A stretch of DNA of 64,000 nucleotides, taken from assembly GCF_002864685.1 (NCBI RefSeq), contig NZ_NMQZ01000014.1, positions 1-64,000 of the forward strand. The letters run 5' to 3'. Positions 26,022 to 33,634 of the stretch are shown here, one piece after another (the first letter of the stretch is position 1; each line of letters begins with the position of its first letter). Source of the DNA: Alloalcanivorax mobilis (lineage in GTDB: Bacteria; Pseudomonadota; Gammaproteobacteria; Pseudomonadales; Alcanivoracaceae). Position numbers and translations under genes: made by a program. The notes below the pieces were generated by a model. That model worked only from the letters and a program-made list of their open reading frames with translations, had not been told where the DNA came from and did not search any database.

Positions 26022-26270
26022 CCGAGGCGCGGGAAATTGATAGGGCCAGTTGGCCAGGGACGGCCAACTGACGCGGCGGACGACAGGATGTCGTCTCGTC
26101 GCCGACCCGGCCATCAATTTCCCGCGACTCGGGTACCCGAAGGGCGACACAACGGGGTGTCCTTCTTAGTCTACTTTCTTGGACAAGCAAGAAAGTAGAA
26201 CGCCCAACAGGGCGTCAGCGGCGATGGGCAATGGATCAGCTCGAGACCATTCCCGCTAAACCGCGATGAA
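26022..26270. repeat. Hairpin-array repeat, copy 2 (longer)
   Basis: Outer arms 26022-26041 and 26113-26132 match over 20 bp with one mismatch. Inside are CAGTTGGCC/GGCCAACTG (26047-26055, 26062-26070) and GACGACA/TGTCGTC (26079-26085, 26089-26095). From 26135 the sequence repeats window positions 1-94 almost exactly. The DNA is therefore a row of at least six hairpins with no coding frame. Confidence 0.72.
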
Positions 26271-26272
26271 GC

Positions 26273-26299
26273 AAAAAAAGCCGCTCCCGAAGAAGCGGC
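26273..26299 (-). terminator. Rho-independent terminator of the porin gene
   Basis: On the minus strand, GCCGCT and AGCGGC form a 6-bp stem with an 8-nt loop, followed directly by seven T residues. It lies 47 nt past the porin stop codon. Confidence 0.8.
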
Positions 26300-26345
26300 A
26301 CAAGGTCACTATGACCGCGGCATGCGCCGCGGGTGGAGAGCCCGG

Positions 26346-27530
26346 TCAGAATACGAATTCAGCGCCCACCGAGACCGCGAACGGGTCGCCGCCGGCGACG
26401 GTGGCGACTTTGTCGCCGTGCGCGTAATCGGCGGTGCGGTATTTGCCGTTGTCACCGTTACGGGTGGTGGTGGCCAGGGTGTACACCTTCAGGCGCGGGA
26501 AGATCTGCTGGTACAGGCCCAGGGAGAACTGATCCGCTTCGTCGTCGCCGCCGGCCTGATCGGATTCATCCGCGTGCATCCACTGGGCGCCGACGGTGGT
26601 CTTGGGCAGCAATCGGTACTGGGCAAACAGGCCATAGGCCGAACGGGACAGGGAACCACCGGCCACATCGCTGTCGGTATCGATGTTCTCAAAGATAACG
26701 CCCATCTTGGCGGCGCCGGCGGTGTATTTGGCGGCGGCCCGCCAGGCCTCCACTTCGCCCCCGTAGATTTCCGAATAGTTGGCGTAAGCCGCGGTCAGCG
26801 TTACTGGCCCCAGGTCATAACCGGCGCTGGCACTGAACATGTCGCCGTCGTTGTCATCGATAAAACCCTGGTTGCCCTCGTTGACGTCGCCGCCGGGCTG
26901 ATCGTAGGCAACCTTGTTCTGATCCAGAGCGTACTGTACCGCCAGCTTTACATCGCCGACTTCGCCGTTCCAATACAGCGAGTTGGAGCCGCGCAGGTCC
27001 AGTCGTGAACCGTTCTGCGAGCTCTTACCAAGAATCGCGAAGGGGTCGCCAACGGTGGTCACGAATATGGTGTTAGCGAGCCCCGCCCGTTTAAAAGGGA
27101 TGTCCATCAGACCAACACGGAACAGACCTAACGGCGTTTCCACGCCAAGAAAAGTGTCCCGGTTGGACCAGGTGTCGTCGGTGGCGGTGTCCGGATTGAA
27201 GTTCTGCTCGACCTGCCACACCACGGTATAGGGCTGCTCTTTAACCGCGTAAGAACCGCGAAAGCCGATGATGGTGGTGTTGGATGAAAGCCCGACACTG
27301 CCGTCGGTGAGGCCGATGGATTTATTCTCTTCGGCGCCGCCCAGATCGGAATCCGCGTAATCCACCGAAAGGCGGACCTTGCCGTAGATTTCGAAGGTCT
27401 CGGCGGTTTGCTCGTCGCTGTCCAGATTGACCGGAAAGCTGACCGCGTAAGCGTTGCTGGCGAGCAGCAACATGGAGGGCAATCCCACCGATCCCAGCGC
27501 CAGGCTCAGCGCGGTTTTCTTGATTGTCAT
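26346..27530 (-). CDS. Outer-membrane porin (general porin family)
   Basis: This 394-residue beta-barrel protein has a signal peptide with likely cleavage after NAYA (about residue 26) and a C-terminal Phe (SVGAEFVF), as expected for outer-membrane insertion. Barrel-like strands FEIYGKVRLSVDYADSD and GFRGSYAVKEQPYTVVWQVEQ identify the Gram-negative trimeric porin group. The ATG at 27530 has GGAAGTGG upstream. It is divergent from MFS paralogue 2, and the shared gap has an IclR-like palindrome. Pore selectivity is unknown. Confidence 0.88.
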   Translation of the reverse strand: MTIKKTALSLALGSVGLPSMLLLASNAYAVSFPVNLDSDEQTAETFEIYGKVRLSVDYADSDLGGAEENKSIGLTDGSVGLSSNTTIIGFRGSYAVKEQPYTVVWQVEQNFNPDTATDDTWSNRDTFLGVETPLGLFRVGLMDIPFKRAGLANTIFVTTVGDPFAILGKSSQNGSRLDLRGSNSLYWNGEVGDVKLAVQYALDQNKVAYDQPGGDVNEGNQGFIDDNDGDMFSASAGYDLGPVTLTAAYANYSEIYGGEVEAWRAAAKYTAGAAKMGVIFENIDTDSDVAGGSLSRSAYGLFAQYRLLPKTTVGAQWMHADESDQAGGDDEADQFSLGLYQQIFPRLKVYTLATTTRNGDNGKYRTADYAHGDKVATVAGGDPFAVSVGAEFVF

Positions 27531-28006
27531 TTCCACTTCCTCTTGTTGTTGTACGGCCGGGCGTGCGCCCCGGCTCGAGGAAAGCCCCCGACACGCCGCT
27601 TCGTTGATTCCGTCATGGCTCCCGAGCCGGATGGTCGGAAATAAGGCTTGCTTTACTAACGAAACGTCGGATTTGTCAGGTGCCTTTTTATTTCGCATTG
27701 CGGAACATGGATCAGAGAATTTCAATGATCACGGATCTGTTCCGGGCCTCGAATATAGCGATGCGAATACAGCGAACAAGGAGGTTCAGCGGCTTTCTTA
27801 ACCGCCAAGACGGATTCTTTCCGGCACACTCGGGCTATCCCTTTAAGCGGCTTTTTGTTCCGCATAGAAATATTTAATTCTGCATGGCAGTACAAAAATG
27901 AAACGATTCATTGGTATCAACAGGCGCGCAAAGTTCGTCAGGAGGGGTATCATGTCGCGCCATTAGCAAATCCCCCGATCGGTGCCCTGTCAGCCGGAGC
28001 CATGAT
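27531..28006. promoter_or_regulatory. Divergent gap between porin and MFS genes
   Basis: This 476-nt, relatively AT-rich gap must hold the promoters of both genes. It contains a strong IclR-type palindrome (27690-27706) and, near 27858-27865, GTTCCGCA, the inverse of half of that site. I see no gene in it. Confidence 0.55.
27690..27706. promoter_or_regulatory. Candidate IclR-type operator, porin/MFS region
   Basis: ATTTCGCATTGCGGAAC matches 16 of 17 positions of the recalled IclR-family consensus GKTYCRYWWNRYGRAMC. It lies 160 nt upstream of the porin start. The only IclR gene in the window is 25 kb away. Confidence 0.42.
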
Positions 28007-29410
28007 TTGTCCCCCAGCGCCCTCCCCCAAAGCGACACCTCATCCCCCCTTCCACCGCAAGACGGTGTCCCCAAACCGCAGCGCTACTGGGCCATTCTGG
28101 CGGTGGCGGTGAGTACCGGCATGGCGGTGATGGACAGCAGCATCGTCAACGTGGCGCTGCCGGTGATCGCCGACAACCTGAATGTCAGCGCCTCCGAATC
28201 GGTGTGGGTGGTGAACGCCTATCTGATCGCCGTGGCGACCACTCTGCTGCCGCTTTCCGCGTTGGGCGACATCGTTGGCTACCGGCGCGTCTACCTGGCC
28301 GGGCTGGCCTTGTTCACCGTGTTCTCACTGGTTTGCACTTTTTCCGATTCGTTGCCGATGCTGGCCGCGGCGCGCTTTTTTCAGGGGCTTGGCGCGGCCG
28401 GCATCATGAGCGTCAACGCCGCCCTGATCCGCTTTATTTATCCGACCCGGAAACTGGGCAAAGGCATCGGTATCAGCGCCATGGTGGTGGCGTTCTCCAC
28501 CGGCATCGGGCCGACGGTGGCGGCGGGGATTCTGTCGGTGGGCGACTGGCCGTGGTTGTTCGCGGTCAACATTCCCCTGGGTTGTGTGGCGTTTTTTCTG
28601 GCCGCGCGCAGCCTGCCGTTTACCCCCCGCGCCAGCCATCGCTTTGATTTTCTTAGCGCGGTGCTCAATGTGCTCGGCATCGGTTTGCTGGTGACCGCCA
28701 TCGATGGCCTCTCTCACGGCGTCTACTGGCCCTGGTCGCTGTCACAAATCGCGCTGGCGGCGACGGTGCTGTGGCTGTTGGTGCGTCGTCAGCTCAATCG
28801 CAGCTCCCCCCTGCTGCCAGTGGATTTGCTGCGCAGCCGGCCGTTCGCGCTGGCCGTCTGCACGTCAATGTGTGCTTTCGCCAGCCAGATCACCGCCTTT
28901 ATCGTGCTGCCGTTCTACTTGCACGACACCCTCGGTTACAGCCCGGTGCAGACCGGCCTGCTGATGACGCCCTGGCCGGCGGCGGTGGTGGTGGCGGCAC
29001 CGATCGCCGGGCGGCTGTCGGACCGTTACCCGGTGGGCGCGCTGTGCGCGCTGGGGCTGTCGTTGAAGTTGATCGGACTGCTGCTGATCGCCGCGCTGCC
29101 GGCCCAGCCATCGCTGGCGGCCTTGCTGCCTTGCATGGCCCTGTGCGGGCTCGGCTTCGGTTTCTTTCAGGCGCCCAACAACCGCGCCATCATCGGCGCC
29201 GCCCCACGCCATCGCAGTGGCGGCGCCGCCGGCATGCAAGGCACCGCGCGCCTGCTTGGGCAAAGCACCGGGGCGGCGCTCACCGCGCTCGCCTTCGCGC
29301 TCACCGGCGGCGGCATCGTCGCGCCGCTGCTGATGGCGGCGGGTTTCGATGCCCTGGCGGTGTTGGTCAGCCTGTCGCGCCTGCGCAAGCGCCCGGACCC
29401 TGCGGTTTAG
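28007..29410 (+). CDS. MFS transporter, DHA2 family (paralogue 2)
   Basis: This 467-residue pump is closely similar along its length to the product of 23184-24560 (for example MAVMDSSIVNVALPVIADNL, FFQGLGAAGIMSVNAALIR). It too appears to begin with TTG (28007), with CGGAG 7 nt upstream; an in-frame ATG at 27911 would add a non-conserved, unlikely leader. It has the 14-helix DHA2 layout. It stands alone and is divergent from a porin gene, so the two may act in exchange of the same compound. Confidence 0.84.
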   Translation: MSPSALPQSDTSSPLPPQDGVPKPQRYWAILAVAVSTGMAVMDSSIVNVALPVIADNLNVSASESVWVVNAYLIAVATTLLPLSALGDIVGYRRVYLAGLALFTVFSLVCTFSDSLPMLAAARFFQGLGAAGIMSVNAALIRFIYPTRKLGKGIGISAMVVAFSTGIGPTVAAGILSVGDWPWLFAVNIPLGCVAFFLAARSLPFTPRASHRFDFLSAVLNVLGIGLLVTAIDGLSHGVYWPWSLSQIALAATVLWLLVRRQLNRSSPLLPVDLLRSRPFALAVCTSMCAFASQITAFIVLPFYLHDTLGYSPVQTGLLMTPWPAAVVVAAPIAGRLSDRYPVGALCALGLSLKLIGLLLIAALPAQPSLAALLPCMALCGLGFGFFQAPNNRAIIGAAPRHRSGGAAGMQGTARLLGQSTGAALTALAFALTGGGIVAPLLMAAGFDALAVLVSLSRLRKRPDPAV

Positions 29411-29462
29411 GGTTACCAAGGGGCGTGGAGCGACGCCGTTGGGGCGTTGGGGGTGGAGACGA

Positions 29463-29606
29463 GTTTTTAGTTTTCAGTGTTCAGTGTTCAGTTTTCCGTG
29501 GAGCGCGGGCACGGCCTTTGCCCCACCATGGCCGCACCCGTGTTGTCGCCTGAAGCTTGAAGCTTGCATTGCGCATGTTGCGTGAAGCGTGCCGCGTGCC
29601 AGCGTG
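29463..29606. repeat. Inverted heptad pair with shared core
   Basis: The left arm has five 7-nt units (gttttta, gttttca, gtgttca, gtgttca, gttttcc; 29463-29497). The right arm has eight units in unbroken 7-nt phase (from tgaagct to cagcgtg; 29551-29606). The core contains the 19-mer GCGCGGGCACGGCCTTTGC (29503-29521) shared with 14491-14509. The words of the two arms differ, so this is not a simple inverted duplication. Confidence 0.72.
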
Positions 29607-29607
29607 T

Positions 29608-29630
29608 CGCGGCGCCCTTCGGGCGCCGCG
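29608..29630. terminator. Strong hairpin between convergent genes
   Basis: CGCGGCGCCC and GGGCGCCGCG form a perfect 10-bp stem with loop ttc, 12 nt before the LysR stop codon at 29642. There is no T-run on either side. It follows directly on the heptad array. A bidirectional transcription block is plausible. Confidence 0.5.
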
Positions 29631-29641
29631 AACAACCGCCT

Positions 29642-30586
29642 TCATGCCCCGCCGCCAGCGTTGTCGGCGACCACGCCGGCTTTCATCATCCGCCACACCT
29701 GGCCGGCGGCTTCCGACAGCGGCCGCGAACGCAGCCGGTAGGCGGCGGTTTCCACCACCACGCCCATGTCCAGGGGCAGCACCTCAATGGCTCCGGCTTC
29801 CCGGTCACCGGTCAGCAGAATGTCCGGCGCGATGGTGATCGCCCGGCCGCTACGGCACAGCGCCAAACAGGAACTGATGGTGCCCAGTTGAAACTCAGCG
29901 CCGCGCCGGCGCAGTAATTCCCGCTGGAACCAGAACGGCGCCTGCGCGCCGTATTCCGGTGCCACTCGTGGCAACGCCCAGGGGCGGGACAACACCATGC
30001 GCAGGGCGGCGTCCGGGTCGTGGGCAGCACGGTGGCCAGCGCCGCGCAGCCATTGTCGCGGCGCGACCAGCCGCACCGGCATGCGCAGCAGCGGCTGAAT
30101 CACGCCGTCGGCCGGATCCGGCAGCTCTTGCAGCTTACGCACGTCGTAGACGAGAAAGTCGTGGCGGTAGGCGTACAGGCCCTCCAGCAACGCTTCGAAG
30201 TGATCGGTTTGAATGTCCAGGCGGATCGCCGTGCCCTGCCGCTGCAAATGGGGGGCCAGGGCCTGGGAGACGATGTCGGGAACGAACGGACCACAACCGA
30301 CCTTCACCAGCCCGGCCAGGCCGTCGTGGAAGCTTTCGATCACGCTGTCCAGGCCGGCGGCTTCGTCCAGCACCCGCACCGCCTGGCGGTACACCAAGGC
30401 GGCCAGCTCAGTGGGCCGCAGCGCACGGGTATGGCGCTGAAACAGCGCCGCGCCGACGCTTTCCTCCAGCTTTTGCAGGCTGCGGCTCAATGCCGGCTGA
30501 GTGAGACCCAGGGCGCGGGCCGCCGCCGACACGCTGCCGTGCTCATAGACGGCGCGGAACTGAGCCAGATGGTGAAGCTGCCACAT
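29642..30586 (-). CDS. LysR-family regulator next to sulfatase
   Basis: This 314-residue regulator begins with a winged helix (HLAQFRAVYEHGSVSAAARA, LTQPALSRSLQKLEESVG) followed by an effector domain from about residue 90. The ATG at 30586 follows GGAGAG. It is divergent from the Tat-sulfatase gene with about 110 nt between, so it likely controls that gene. Effector unknown. Confidence 0.87.
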   Translation of the reverse strand: MWQLHHLAQFRAVYEHGSVSAAARALGLTQPALSRSLQKLEESVGAALFQRHTRALRPTELAALVYRQAVRVLDEAAGLDSVIESFHDGLAGLVKVGCGPFVPDIVSQALAPHLQRQGTAIRLDIQTDHFEALLEGLYAYRHDFLVYDVRKLQELPDPADGVIQPLLRMPVRLVAPRQWLRGAGHRAAHDPDAALRMVLSRPWALPRVAPEYGAQAPFWFQRELLRRRGAEFQLGTISSCLALCRSGRAITIAPDILLTGDREAGAIEVLPLDMGVVVETAAYRLRSRPLSEAAGQVWRMMKAGVVADNAGGGA

Positions 30587-30695
30587 GGCGCTCTCCAATT
30601 CGAAAATGCATGGATATATTACCCCTTGTTATGAATCCGCCAAGCATACTCCCGGTCAGACGCAACAAAACAACAACAGGTACCGAGGGTTGGGC

Positions 30696-32414
30696 ATGGA
30701 CGACATCACACGCCGCCAGGTTCTCAAAAACATCGCCTTGGGCGCCGCTGCCCTGGGCGCCGCCCCCGCCTTGAAGGCGGCCCCGGCGCTGGGCAAGGGC
30801 ACATCGTCAGCCACAAAGGGCCCGCCGAACGTGCTGTTGCTGGTGTCCGACCAGGAACGCTGCTGGGAGGATCTGCCCGGCGCCCTGGATCTGCCCGCCC
30901 ACGAAAAACTGCTCACGCGCGGCACCGGCTTCACCCGCTACTACGCCAACACCTCGCCGTGCTCGCCGTCGCGTTCGGTGATGTACACCGGCCAGCACAC
31001 CATGCGCACGCACATGACCGCCAACCTACACGCGCCGCCCTTCCCCACCCTGAACCGGGATTTGCCCACCCTCGGCCATGTTTTTCGCCGGCTCGGCTAC
31101 CACACCGCCTACAAAGGCAAGTGGCACCTTTCCGACATCAAGGACGGCCCCGGTTTGATGTACGGCAGCTATCCCAGCCGAACCGATGCGCTGGATCAAT
31201 TCGGTTTCAGTGAATACAACCTCACCGGCGATGTGCACGGCTCGGTGTGGCAGGGTTTTATCGCCGATCGCATGGTTTCCGGCGAGGCCAGCCAATGGCT
31301 GATGCGCACCGGCCAGCAACTGGATAAGCCCTGGCTGTTGGCGGTGAATTTCGTCAATCCCCACGACATCATGTTTTTTTCCAGCGGTGAGAAACAGGAG
31401 CGCTCACGCACCAACCCGGCGTTCATGGCACCGTTGCGCCCCGCGCCCCACGACCCGATTTACCGCCGGGACTGGTCCCAGGTTGGTTTGCCGGCGTCGT
31501 TCTATAAGGACGATCTGCACGACAAGCCGTGGAGCCACCGTTCCTACGCCCAGGTGATCGACAGCCTGTATGGCCGCATGGACCGCGACGACGAAGCCGC
31601 CTGGCTGGCCAATCAAAGCTACTACTTCAATTGCATCCGCGACGTGTCGCGACAGGTCGACCAGGTACTGCAGGCTCTGGAAGAAAGCGGGCAATTGGAT
31701 AACACCATCATCGTGTACACCGCCGACCACGGCGAAATGGCCGGCGCCCACGGCCTGCGTCAGAAAGGCCCGATGATCTACAAGGAAAACAGCCGGGTAC
31801 CGTTGATCGTCAGCCATCCGGACGTGGCCGGCGGCCGCAGCGTGGAAAATCTCGGCTCGACGCTGGATCTGCTGCCCACGCTGGTGTCACTGGCCACCGA
31901 AGGTCAGGGGCAAAGCGACACGCCTGGCGTGGACCTCAGCCCGGCCCTGGGTGGCCAGGTCACCGACCGCGACCGCAAGGGCATTCTGTTCGCCTATGGC
32001 GTCACGCTTTACACCGACCCGGAAACCACCCGCCGGCTGGTCAAGGACGGCGACGAAATCACCCCGGTGAAACTGATGACCGAGTTTCTCAAGCAGCTTC
32101 GCCTGGGGCCCGAGCTCGGCAACCGTGGCCTGCATCGCGGGGTCTACGACGGCCGCTATAAGTTCGCCCGCTACTTCAGCCCGGACAGCCACCACACCCC
32201 GAAAGACTGGGACACCCTCACCGGGCATAACGACCTGGAACTCTACGACACCCTCAACGACCCGGACGAACTGGTCAATCTGGCCGCCAAACCGGAGCAG
32301 GTTAAACCGTTATTGATGGCAATGAGCAACCGCACCAACGCTCTGGTGGCGGAAGAAGTGGGCGAAGACAACGGCTCGGAATTTCCAGGACCGTCAATGA
32401 TGTACACGCTCTAG
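30696..32414 (+). CDS. Tat-exported sulfatase (alkaline phosphatase superfamily)
   Basis: This 572-residue hydrolase has an N-terminal twin-arginine signal (TRRQVLKNIALGAAALGAA), so it is exported folded to the periplasm. Type I sulfatase features are the metal-binding NVLLLVSDQ, the modification site C89-S-P-S-R (Cys converted to formylglycine) and DHGEMAGAHG near residue 344. It would release sulfate from an organic sulfate ester; a phosphonate ester substrate is also possible in this superfamily. The required sulfatase-modifying enzyme is not in the window. A stem-loop terminator follows. Confidence 0.88.
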   Translation: MDDITRRQVLKNIALGAAALGAAPALKAAPALGKGTSSATKGPPNVLLLVSDQERCWEDLPGALDLPAHEKLLTRGTGFTRYYANTSPCSPSRSVMYTGQHTMRTHMTANLHAPPFPTLNRDLPTLGHVFRRLGYHTAYKGKWHLSDIKDGPGLMYGSYPSRTDALDQFGFSEYNLTGDVHGSVWQGFIADRMVSGEASQWLMRTGQQLDKPWLLAVNFVNPHDIMFFSSGEKQERSRTNPAFMAPLRPAPHDPIYRRDWSQVGLPASFYKDDLHDKPWSHRSYAQVIDSLYGRMDRDDEAAWLANQSYYFNCIRDVSRQVDQVLQALEESGQLDNTIIVYTADHGEMAGAHGLRQKGPMIYKENSRVPLIVSHPDVAGGRSVENLGSTLDLLPTLVSLATEGQGQSDTPGVDLSPALGGQVTDRDRKGILFAYGVTLYTDPETTRRLVKDGDEITPVKLMTEFLKQLRLGPELGNRGLHRGVYDGRYKFARYFSPDSHHTPKDWDTLTGHNDLELYDTLNDPDELVNLAAKPEQVKPLLMAMSNRTNALVAEEVGEDNGSEFPGPSMMYTL

Positions 32415-32460
32415 CGAACGCTGAATAACACCCCACCCTTTTCAAGCCCTTGGGGGGCTG

Positions 32461-32487
32461 CCCCGGCCACGGCCGGGGTATTTTATT
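32461..32487 (+). terminator. Terminator of the sulfatase gene
   Basis: CCCCGGCC and GGCCGGGG form a perfect 8-bp stem (32461-32478) followed by TATTTTATT, 47 nt past the sulfatase stop codon. Confidence 0.75.
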
Positions 32488-32491
32488 GAAC

Positions 32492-32627
32492 GGAACAGGG
32501 AACAGCCCGCCGGGCGGGCGGCTGCAAGCTTCAAGCTTCAAATGTGTGCCACGGCGCCGCTTTTTGTAGCTTGCGGCTTGCGGCTTGCAGCTTGAAGCCC
32601 CCGCCCTGTTCCCCGCATCCTGTTTTT
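32492..32627. repeat. Nested inverted heptad arrays
   Basis: The left side has ggaacag twice (32492-32505) and then tgcaagc, ttcaagc, ttcaaat (32523-32543). The right side runs nine heptads without a phase break (32565-32627): four gct-ending words, tgaagcc, cccgccc, tgttccc, cgcatcc, tgttttt. The inner words pair with the inner left words and the outer words with the outer left words, so the array is nested. It ends on the stop codon of the membrane-protein gene. Confidence 0.75.
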
Positions 32628-33634
32628 CACCCGCCTAATGGCGGCGAGGCGGCGCGGGCGCGGCGCGCTTCGCGGGCGGTGAAGATCAGCATCACCAGGC
32701 CGCCGGCGATCAGATACCAGTAGAAGGTGATAAAGCGCCACACCACGATCACCGTGGCGGTAGTCAGGCTGCCCAGCCATGGGTTCAACATGGCGGCGCC
32801 GGCGACTTCCGCGCCACCGGCGCCACCGGGCAGCAGGGTCAGGTGCCCGGCGCCCATGGCCACCATTTGCACGAAGAACCCGTAGACCCAGTCGATCTGG
32901 TCGCCGAGCGACAATACCGCCAGCCAGATCACCGAATAACGCAATAACCAGTGCGCCAGGCACAGGCCAAACATGGCCAGCAGACGCCGTTTGGGCACCG
33001 CCAGGGTGTCTCCTATGCCGCTGCGAAAACGCAGCATCGAACGCGCCAGGCCAAACCGGCGCGAGCGCTTCACGCGCAGCCGGCGCAGCCACTCCCCGGT
33101 GGTGCTGAGCAGCGGGCGATGGGCGCGCGCCATCAGCACCACCAACAGCAGCCCTGCCGAGAGCAGCGCGAACGGCACCGCCAATTCCCACCAGCCATCC
33201 AGATTCAGATAGCGGGACAAGCCGTACAGCGCCAGCGTTGGCAGCAGCAGCAAAAACACCAGCAAATCGGTGAGCTGGTCAACGGCGAGCACCGCCGTGG
33301 CGGTGGCCGGCGCGACGCCATGGCGGCGCAACAAGGCGGCCATGGCGAACGGCGCGCCACTGCCACCGGGGGTGGCGTTAAGGGTGAACTCGGTGGCCAT
33401 CACCGTGGCCAGCGCGGCGCGGTGGCTGAGGTGGCGGGCGCGGCCCTTGAGCATCAGGCGCAAACGCAGGGCATTGAGATTCCAGCACAGGAAAATCAAC
33501 GCCACCATGCCCAGCAACCAGCTGGGCGGCACCTTGAGCAATTCGATAAACAAACCCTTGCCGCCGAGAATCAGCGGCACCGACGCGCCCACCAGCACGG
33601 CGACGAACAGCAAAACCACCCAGTGGCGTTTCAT
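32627..33634 (-). CDS. Flippase-like integral membrane protein (UPF0104/YbhN family)
   Basis: This 335-residue protein has about seven to eight membrane segments and belongs to the lysylphosphatidylglycerol synthase transmembrane (UPF0104) family without the synthase domain. Family stretches are EFTLNATPGGSGAPFAMAALL and LLPGGAGGAEVAG. Relatives move or sense lipids at the inner membrane. The ATG at 33634 overlaps the stop of the upstream deacetylase gene (ATGA), so it belongs to the cassette glycosyltransferase-deacetylase-membrane protein. Substrate unknown. Confidence 0.82.
   Translation of the reverse strand: MKRHWVVLLFVAVLVGASVPLILGGKGLFIELLKVPPSWLLGMVALIFLCWNLNALRLRLMLKGRARHLSHRAALATVMATEFTLNATPGGSGAPFAMAALLRRHGVAPATATAVLAVDQLTDLLVFLLLLPTLALYGLSRYLNLDGWWELAVPFALLSAGLLLVVLMARAHRPLLSTTGEWLRRLRVKRSRRFGLARSMLRFRSGIGDTLAVPKRRLLAMFGLCLAHWLLRYSVIWLAVLSLGDQIDWVYGFFVQMVAMGAGHLTLLPGGAGGAEVAGAAMLNPWLGSLTTATVIVVWRFITFYWYLIAGGLVMLIFTAREARRARAASPPLGG

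Larger units (their letters stand above)
25473..26272. other. Gene-free, hairpin-rich gap
   Basis: About 800 nt without a supportable gene. It begins with weak 7-nt repeats (gcttcaa twice at 25550-25563; ggaacag near 25479). Then follow the inverted-repeat block 25597-25822, a stretch with no visible structure (about 25823-26021), and the hairpin-array element 26022-26270. Open frames here are short and lack codon character. Confidence 0.7.

Noticed and set aside
25880-26198. Short open frames in the hairpin-rich gap
   Set aside because: They cross inverted repeats, lack ribosome-binding sites, and their tails translate the repeat itself.
30599-30695. Possible LysR operator GGAT...ATCC between LysR gene and sulfatase gene
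   Set aside because: The arms match in only about 7 of 10 positions and lack a clean T-N11-A core, so I could not separate it from chance.
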